Source: JBLHKE01 sp047619485 (GTDB taxonomy: Bacteria > Verrucomicrobiota > Verrucomicrobiia > Verrucomicrobiales > DEV007). From it: 9,860 bases of DNA. Position 1 is the stretch's first letter; every line of letters begins with the position of its first letter. Shown piece after piece: positions 1 to 5,225 of this stretch. The notes beneath the pieces are model-generated. The model did not search any database. It saw nothing but the letters and a program-made list of their open reading frames with translations, and was not told the DNA's origin. Both the position numbers and the translations under genes were made by a program. The stretch spans positions 1 through 9,860 of the forward strand of contig JBLHKE010000261.1 in NCBI GenBank assembly GCA_047619485.1, given 5' to 3'.

Positions 1-2
1 CG

Positions 3-1232
3 ATCTGGCAGAGCGACAACGACGATGACGGCAACAAGGGCGTCCGGATCAATTTCGTGATGGAGTTCGGCAACTACGGATACCGCGACGAATTCACCGG
101 CCAAGGATGGGGCGACAAGCGGACGAACATCGAGAAAGAGATCCCGCGCCGCCACTGGCACCTCAACGACCCGGGTGTTGTCCCCAACCTGATCCTCACC
201 GGCCAAGGCTCGCCGACCGGAATCATCGTCTACGAGGGATCGCTGCTTCCTGCCCTGTTCCGCAACCAAGTCATCCACTGCGACGCAGGCCCCAACGTCA
301 CTCGCGCCTACCCGGCGAAAACCGAAGGTGCCGGCTACTCCGCCACGATCGCCAACATCCTCGAAGGCAAGCGCGACAAGTGGTTCCGCCCCGCCGATGT
401 CTGCACCGCGCCGGACGGTTCGTTGTTCGTCGCCGACTGGTACGACCCCGGTGTCGGAGGCCACGCGATGCGCGACCTGACCAGAGGAAGGATTTTCAGA
501 GTCGCCGTGCCGGGCTCGAAATATTCAGTGCCGAAAATCGACCTCCGCACACCGGATGGCGCCGTGACAGCGCTGACGAGCCCGAATGGAGAAACCCGCT
601 ACCTCGCCTGGAACGCCATCCAGAAGATGGGCGACAAAGCCGGCCCAGCGCTCAAGAAACTTTGGGAAGGCGACAACCCGCGCCACCGTGCCCGCGCCCT
701 GTGGGCTCTCGGGAAAATGGCCGGCAAGGGCCAAACTGCGGTCGATATGGGGCTCGCAGATAAAAATAGCGACATCCGCATCGTCGGCATCCGTCTGGCT
801 CGCCAGCTCGGACTCGATGTCACTGCGACGGTGGCCAAAATCGTGCGTGACCAATCCCCCGCAGTGCGCCGCGAAGCCGCCATCGCCCTGCGCTTCGACG
901 ATTCGAAAAAGGCGAACGACCTGTGGGCAGAACTCGCACTGCAACACGACGGAAAGGACCGCTGGTACCTCGAAGCCTTGGGGATCGGTTCCGATCTCCA
1001 CGCCGACGCGCGCTTTGCCGCCTGGTCGGCGAAGATCGGGGACAAGTGGAAATCCGACGCCGGCCGCGATGTCATCTGGCGCAGCCGCTCGACCAAAGCC
1101 CCGGCCTACCTCGCCAAGATCATCAAAGACAAATCGATCGCCGACCATGCTTCGCCGCGCTACATTAGGGCATTCGATTTCCACAAAGGCGAAGAGAAAA
1201 AGAAGGCCTTGGAGAGCCTCCTCGACCTCTAA
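3..1232 (+). CDS. PVC-type membrane-bound dehydrogenase domain / HEAT-repeat protein, 3' part (5' end outside window)
   Basis: The reading frame is open from the window edge (first whole codon at 3) to TAA at 1230-1232, about 409 residues, so the start lies upstream. The first ~165 residues resemble the end of the beta-propeller of PVC 'putative membrane-bound dehydrogenase' proteins (glucose/sorbosone-dehydrogenase-like): an acidic DNDDDGNKG stretch, NYGYRDEFTGQGW, and the blade-like PADVCTAPDGSLFVADWYDP followed by TRGRIFRVA. From about base 540 the protein becomes alpha-helical with repeated LW/AL/RR-A patterns (for example RHRARALWALGKMAG and PAVRREAAIALRF), consistent with HEAT repeats. 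Family knowledge: such proteins are exported and usually continue into a C-terminal cytochrome c domain. Here the frame stops after FHKGEEKKKALESLLDL with no CxxCH, and the missing part is encoded by the next gene. Substrate unknown. The family call is firm; dehydrogenase activity is only a family-level assumption. Confidence 0.85.
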   Translation: MWQSDNDDDGNKGVRINFVMEFGNYGYRDEFTGQGWGDKRTNIEKEIPRRHWHLNDPGVVPNLILTGQGSPTGIIVYEGSLLPALFRNQVIHCDAGPNVTRAYPAKTEGAGYSATIANILEGKRDKWFRPADVCTAPDGSLFVADWYDPGVGGHAMRDLTRGRIFRVAVPGSKYSVPKIDLRTPDGAVTALTSPNGETRYLAWNAIQKMGDKAGPALKKLWEGDNPRHRARALWALGKMAGKGQTAVDMGLADKNSDIRIVGIRLARQLGLDVTATVAKIVRDQSPAVRREAAIALRFDDSKKANDLWAELALQHDGKDRWYLEALGIGSDLHADARFAAWSAKIGDKWKSDAGRDVIWRSRSTKAPAYLAKIIKDKSIADHASPRYIRAFDFHKGEEKKKALESLLDL

Positions 1233-1237
1233 CATTG

Positions 1238-2356
1238 ATGCGCTCATTTTACCTACGTGCCGCGATCGGCTGGTTCTGCGCGTGGTCGATATTGGCGCAG
1301 CTCTCCGCCGTCGCCGATGAGGCTAAAGATACGCTAGTCGTTGAAACGATCCTGCGGCTCGAGGATTTCGATCTCTCCAGTTCGGAAAAGGCGCAGGCGG
1401 CGGTCGCCCGCTACCTCAAATCCAACTGGGGCGGCGAGCGCTATCTCGACCTGATCAGTCGCTTCGATCTAAAATCGGAAGCACCCGGAGTCCTCAAGCT
1501 AGCCCTCGAAAAGGTGGACGACCCGGTCGGCGTAGAAGCTGCCAAAGCGCTGGCTGATCTCGGTGCAGGTGACCTTCTCGCCGAGATCTTACGCGAAAAA
1601 GGCGCAGCCGCTGCAGTGCGTGCCGCCAAGGCGATGTCCCACGTGGAAGACAGGAAATCTCTCGCCGAATTGACGAAAGTGCTCGCAGATGATGCGCGCC
1701 CCGCCGAGGTCCGCTCAGCTGCCTTGGCCGCGATCTACGGTTCGAATCCTGACAAACACGCCAAACTGCTCGCCAAGGTAAAAGCGGGTGAACTCGCCAA
1801 GGATCTCCGACAGACCGCCGCCGAACTCCTCATGCTCTCGCGGGATCCAAAAGTGCGCGAGGAAGCGCAGAGCCTGTTCGCGGTCGTCGGAAGCGATCTC
1901 CCAGCACTGGCCGAATTAATCAAACGTAAGGGCGACCCGGCGCGCGGAAAGAAGCTCTTCGCAACCAAGACCTGCACCGTCTGCCACCAGGCTGGTGGAG
2001 TCGGAATCAATTTCGGACCCGGCCTATCGGAGATCGGCGACAAGCTCAACAAAGAGGCTCTCTTCAAAGCGATCATCGAGCCCAGCTCAGCCATCAGCAT
2101 GGGATTCGAGGGTTGGGAGATCACCCTGAAGGACGGCTCTCCCCTGCTGCTCGGGATCGTTGTCGAGTCAGAGGAGAACCTCACCGTCACCATGATCGGC
2201 GGCGCGAAACGGAGCGTTGAGAAATCAGCCGTGGCGTCGAAGAAAAAATCCAAACAATCACTCATGTATCCAGGTCTCCACCGTCTGATGACAACGGATG
2301 AACTCGTCGATCTCGTCGACTACTTGAGTTCTCTCAAGAAAAAAGCAGGATCGTAG
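1238..2356 (+). CDS. Exported HEAT-repeat c-type cytochrome (C-terminal half of a split PVC heme-binding protein)
   Basis: 372 residues from ATG 1238; a TTG at 1235 is an in-frame alternative one codon earlier. The N-terminus is a classic signal peptide: MRSFYLR, then a hydrophobic stretch (AAIGWFCAWSILAQ), then a likely cleavage site after SAVA, so the product should be periplasmic. Residues ~30-225 are helical HEAT-like repeats. A cytochrome c domain follows with CTVCH at 246-250 (covalent heme; His250 proximal ligand) and SLMYPGL, where Met343 is the probable distal ligand. The end, TTDELVDLVDYLSSLKKK, is the usual last helix of this class. Only 5 bases separate it from the upstream stop and no Shine-Dalgarno is visible, so translation may be coupled. 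The mature part begins where fused relatives continue after the HEAT region, so the product probably works with the upstream protein as an electron acceptor. That partnership is inferred. Confidence 0.88.
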   Translation: MRSFYLRAAIGWFCAWSILAQLSAVADEAKDTLVVETILRLEDFDLSSSEKAQAAVARYLKSNWGGERYLDLISRFDLKSEAPGVLKLALEKVDDPVGVEAAKALADLGAGDLLAEILREKGAAAAVRAAKAMSHVEDRKSLAELTKVLADDARPAEVRSAALAAIYGSNPDKHAKLLAKVKAGELAKDLRQTAAELLMLSRDPKVREEAQSLFAVVGSDLPALAELIKRKGDPARGKKLFATKTCTVCHQAGGVGINFGPGLSEIGDKLNKEALFKAIIEPSSAISMGFEGWEITLKDGSPLLLGIVVESEENLTVTMIGGAKRSVEKSAVASKKKSKQSLMYPGLHRLMTTDELVDLVDYLSSLKKKAGS

Positions 2357-2396
2357 GAGCCGAAACCACGAGTAAATTGACGCAATCGATCATAGC

Positions 2397-3674
2397 ATGA
2401 ACTCCAAACCCCAACTCAAAAAGACGCAGCCGATTGCTGTGAAGAGCCTCAGCCTCGGACCGAAATCTTCGCCGGACCAGTTCGTCAAACAACGTTTGAA
2501 ATCGCTGGATGCCTATCGCGGGCTGATCATGGTCAGCTTGGCCTTCGTCGGATTCGGCATGGCGGATGTGGCGAAACTCCACTTGGTCACCGACCCGAGT
2601 TCGTCATTCTGGCAAGGGTTGCACTTCCACTTCACCCACGTCCAATGGGCGGGGTGCAGTTACTGGGATCTTATCCAGCCTTCGTTCATGTTCATGGTCG
2701 GCGTGTCGATGGCCTATTCATACGTCCAGCGCGAGAAAAAGGGACATTCCTATGGCAAGATGCTGCGCCACGCGATGATCCGATCACTCGCCCTTGTCTT
2801 GCTCGGAGTTTTTCTCAGCTCCAACTCGTCAGACACGACCAACTGGTCGTTCATGAACGTGCTCTCGCAGATCGGGCTCGGCTACACCTTTCTGTTTCTG
2901 CTGTGGAGGCGGCAATTTGCGACCCAAGTTGCCACCGCGGCAGTTTTGCTGGTCGGGACTTGGCTGCTGTATTTTGCGTTCCCGAATACGGGCGTCGCCC
3001 CGGAGGCCGGTGCAGCGCAGATCGGCGTGTCAGCGGAGTGGGCAGCAGAAAATCTTGAGGGGATCGATGCCGTCTGGCATAAGAACGCCAACGTCGGCCA
3101 CGCGGTCGACCGATGGTTCCTCAATCTCTTTCCAAGGGAGAGCGAGTTCGAATTCAACCGTGGCGGCTACCAGACGATCAACTTCATCCCCTCGCTGGCG
3201 ACGATGTTGTTCGGCCTGATATGCGGCGAGCTACTGCGTTCGAAACGGCGATCCAGTATGAAACTACTATTCCTGATTGTCGGCGGCCTTGCTGCGATTG
3301 CGGTAGGCTTCGTTTTAGATTGGTCGGGCATCTGCCCGTCGATCAAGCGCATCTGGACGCCATCGTGGGCTTTGTTCTCGACCGGCTGGTGTTGCCTGAT
3401 CCTTGCGGCGCTCTACCTAGTCATCGACGTCATCGGATTCCAACGCTGGGCGTTCCCGCTCTATGTCGTCGGCATGAACTCGATCGTCGTCTACTGCATG
3501 GGTCAGCTGCTGAAGCCGTGGACCCGCGATGCATTGCAGACCCATTTCGGCCAGAACCTATTCGACGTCCTCGGCGCCCAGTGGCAGCCATTCACGTACC
3601 ACACCCTCGTCGGTCTGAGCTTCTGGCTATTCTGCTACTGGCTCTATCGACAGAAGCTTTTTGTTCGGATCTAG
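2397..3674 (+). CDS. NagX/HGSNAT-like (DUF5009) transmembrane acetyltransferase-family protein
   Basis: 425 residues, ATG start, 40 bases after the cytochrome gene and probably in the same transcript. A ~35-residue basic, polar N-terminal tail precedes RLKSLDAYRGLIM, the hallmark opening of the heparan-alpha-glucosaminide N-acetyltransferase/NagX family. Next comes FTHVQWAG...DLIQPSFMFMVG (about 79-102); His81 aligns by motif with the catalytic histidine of human HGSNAT (KHASWNG). About ten hydrophobic segments can be seen: ~42-60, 92-110, 129-143, 152-170, 176-195, 262-280, 288-307, 323-346, 351-372 and 400-417. INFIPSLATMLFGLICGELL and CPSIKRIWTPSW are further conserved blocks of the bacterial group. 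Family knowledge: these inner-membrane proteins move an acetyl group across the membrane onto amino sugars. The actual substrate here is unknown. The length is normal and the reading frame intact. Confidence 0.85.
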   Translation: MNSKPQLKKTQPIAVKSLSLGPKSSPDQFVKQRLKSLDAYRGLIMVSLAFVGFGMADVAKLHLVTDPSSSFWQGLHFHFTHVQWAGCSYWDLIQPSFMFMVGVSMAYSYVQREKKGHSYGKMLRHAMIRSLALVLLGVFLSSNSSDTTNWSFMNVLSQIGLGYTFLFLLWRRQFATQVATAAVLLVGTWLLYFAFPNTGVAPEAGAAQIGVSAEWAAENLEGIDAVWHKNANVGHAVDRWFLNLFPRESEFEFNRGGYQTINFIPSLATMLFGLICGELLRSKRRSSMKLLFLIVGGLAAIAVGFVLDWSGICPSIKRIWTPSWALFSTGWCCLILAALYLVIDVIGFQRWAFPLYVVGMNSIVVYCMGQLLKPWTRDALQTHFGQNLFDVLGAQWQPFTYHTLVGLSFWLFCYWLYRQKLFVRI

Positions 3675-3734
3675 CCTTACAAAACGGGCAATTCCGTGCT
3701 TCTCCTGACATGTGCGAACGTCTCTAATAGACTC

Positions 3735-3983
3735 ATGAGGTTCAACTCGCCCGGCGCGCTTCAACTTGGAGTCGCCACCTTCCTTGCGTTCGCAACCATC
3801 GGATCAATTGCAATCGCGCAGGACGCCCCGTTCCCCTATGTCCGCGCCAAGGCCTGGCATGTTCTGCCCGGGACTCACAGCGACGAGTCCGGCTATTTTT
3901 CGCTCTCGGAATCGCACGACGGGCGGATCCCCCCCCTTTCTCCCCGTAGTGTCCGAAAACTCGATTACAACAAAGATTGCTGA
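3735..3983 (+). pseudogene. Truncated 5' remnant of an exported protein gene (PVC 'GYFSL' family)
   Basis: From ATG 3735 the frame encodes a signal peptide (MRFNSPGALQLG, then VATFLAFATIGSIAIAQ, cleavage near AIAQ/DA) and the block PYVRAKAWHVLPGTHSDESG followed by YFSLSESHDGRI. That block resembles the start of much longer PVC exported proteins, probably propellers, in which GRI normally continues into YVGTA-like sequence; this recollection of the family is moderate, not certain. After Ile65 (base 3929) the similarity ends in a C-rich run, the frame enters the inverted-repeat element at 3943, and it stops at TGA 3981-3983. About 65 native residues remain, so the gene is very probably dead. 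An upstream ATG at 3696 is in frame but would place non-signal sequence ahead of the signal peptide. Confidence 0.65.
3943..3964 (+). repeat. Left 22-bp terminal inverted repeat
   Basis: Starts CCCGTAGTGTCCGAAAA and is inverted at 4075-4096 with one mismatch. It begins 13 bases after the last family-like codon of the truncated secreted-protein gene; those 13 bases are a C-rich run of unknown origin. Confidence 0.8.
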
Positions 3984-4893
3984 GGCGCAGTCTGTTGCGA
4001 AATCTGTACGGGGCGAATTTTGATCTGCAAATCCCGATCTGGCACCCGCAGAATCACCCGAAGGACGCGACGATTCGAATTTTCGGACACTACGGGATAA
4101 GCTTCGTCAAAGGAGATCACGATCAACGTCTCCGGCGGAAATTTTGCCAGCGGATCGTCTCCCAGGAACGAGTTCAGGAATCCCTCCATGTTATCGACGT
4201 TTGCGGTGTCAGGGCCTAGGTCTCTATTGTCGCCGGCCGCGCGGTAATCATCCTTGGTAATATTGTGGCCGTCGTTCAGGAGGTTTGGAACATAAAAGCT
4301 GAAGTGCGGCAGCCGATGTGGCAGCTGGTTTTGCTCTAGGTCAGTTTCGAACTCAGACGCGTTTACGACCCGGGGCAACCTCTCAGGGTTCGAGACGATG
4401 CTGGGGAACGATAAGAACAGAACGTGCTTTCTCGCATAGGGAAAAAAAGGTTTATCCGGCGGCACGTTTTCGAGGTTGTCCGCGGGTGATTTCGATAAGT
4501 CATAGTCGAGCTTGCCCTTGTATTCTTTATCTGGCGGGAGGTCTTCCACGTAGCACTTCCAACTCAAGTTTTGAGCTTCGAGCAGATCGACAATCGTCGG
4601 GGCGCTGAAATCTTCTTCATGGTAGCGGTAGCGGCCAACTTCTGCCTCCGTCTGTTCCAAGGACAGCTCGAGCCAATACCACTGCATGTAATGCGGATCA
4701 TCGACAACGATGCCCATCGTATCACCCGCGATCGTGGCGATGTAGTTCGGCTGCGACGGGTGCGTGCCCCCTGTGCATTGGTCAGGAAGACTCCCTTTTT
4801 TCGTAGTCCGTTCAGGTAAGGATTGGCCAATGCGGAACTCCGCATGGTGTTTTCCAAAAATACGACGACAACGCGTTCAAATACTTTTCCCAT
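3965..4893 (-). pseudogene. Frameshifted and 3'-truncated phosphoesterase (acid phosphatase / phospholipase C-like family)
   Basis: The minus-strand ATG at 4893-4891 has a good ribosome site, AAGGAA at 4906-4901, 7 bases away. The first frame gives MGKVFERVVVVFLENT... up to FLTNAQG (residue ~42). After the run of five Gs (plus-strand Cs 4767-4771) the family sequence continues in another frame: GGTHPSQPNYIATIAGDTMG, then GIVVDDPHYMQWYWLELS and onward to TLIVISFDEAY. These match the phosphoesterase family (PF04185-type): the ENT metal-site region, the HPSQPNY block, and the late FDE metal motif. A sixth G would restore one frame. Past SFDEAY the frame enters the inverted-repeat element and ends at 3965-3967, so the family C-terminus (roughly 50 residues, where NHYSLL-like sequence is expected) is missing. 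Two independent lesions argue for a real pseudogene, although the G-run alone could be a sequencing error. No signal peptide is visible. Confidence 0.75.
4075..4096 (-). repeat. Right 22-bp terminal inverted repeat
   Basis: Read on the minus strand it starts CCCGTAGTGTCCGAAAA. On that strand its first codon abuts the phosphoesterase sequence SFDEAY, so the residues that follow (PVVSENSNR) are encoded by the repeat and not by the original gene. Confidence 0.8.
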
Positions 4894-5225
4894 ATTGATT
4901 TTCCTTGTTTAAAAGCCGATGTTCGACGGGTCAAAAATCCGGTCAAGACCAAAATATTCCGTGTGCCGACAGCCGTTCAAAAGTAGACGGCCAAGAGCGG
5001 ATTCGGGGATGGATGAGATTCAAGAACTTCCCCGCTCGTACTGGAGGCACGATGGTAGGTAACCGGGGTGTGCAGACCGACCGGCGGGGTGCCGGTCACC
5101 GCTGAGGCGAAAAGAAATGAGACAAACTTGCGCCCCTTGCGGAGTATCCTAGGTAGCAACTGCCCACGACCGCCGAATTTGATTTAAAATCTCGTCCCAG
5201 ACGTCAGAATCTCCCCATTCCAGTA
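4894..5225. other. Intergenic spacer without recognisable gene
   Basis: These 332 bases lie between the divergently oriented phosphoesterase remnant and the PSD1 gene, so promoters for both may be here; no convincing -35/-10 pair was found. A 7-bp GC-rich hairpin (GACCGGC, loop GGGGT, GCCGGTC) occupies 5079-5097 but has no T-tract. A short near-palindrome, GATTTAAAATC, lies at 5181-5191. The short open frames here show no family features. Confidence 0.5.
4901..4906 (-). promoter_or_regulatory. Shine-Dalgarno site of the phosphoesterase pseudogene
   Basis: AAGGAA on the minus strand lies 7 bases before ATG 4893-4891. It fixes this start, and it is the only clear Shine-Dalgarno sequence among the starts in this window. 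Confidence 0.6.

Larger units (their letters stand above)
3943..4096. mobile_element. 154-bp MITE-like or internally deleted IS remnant with terminal inverted repeats
   Basis: Bases 3943-3964 and the reverse complement of 4075-4096 match at 21 of 22 positions; the only difference is C/T at 3960 versus 4080. Both ends start CCCGTAGTGTCCGAAAA and finish TCGA reading inward. The ~110-base interior has no transposase-like frame. It contains a weaker nested inverted repeat, TGATCTGC (4021-4028) against GCAGAATCA (4048-4056). Similarity to a coding gene ends at or near each edge: the plus-strand gene at ~3929 and the minus-strand phosphoesterase at ~4097. No flanking target-site duplication is visible (left CTTTCTC, right ATAAGCT). 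Size, terminal repeats and lack of coding content fit a MITE or deleted IS; the IS family is not identified. Confidence 0.6.

Noticed and set aside
525..1247. 240-codon minus-strand frame under the HEAT region of the first gene
   Set aside because: Antisense shadow. The plus strand encodes clear HEAT repeats, and no ribosome site or domain supports the reverse frame.
3943..4096. Integron attC site or CRISPR-type repeat
   Set aside because: There is no GTTRRRY core, no integrase and no regularly spaced repeat set. Only one inverted pair exists, which fits transposon ends better.
5079..5097. GC-rich hairpin as a rho-independent terminator
   Set aside because: The 7-bp stem is real, but no T-run follows on either strand and no intact gene ends next to it.
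4977..5159. 60-codon minus-strand frame in the spacer as a small gene
   Set aside because: No ribosome site, no recognisable motif, and a composition consistent with a chance open frame.
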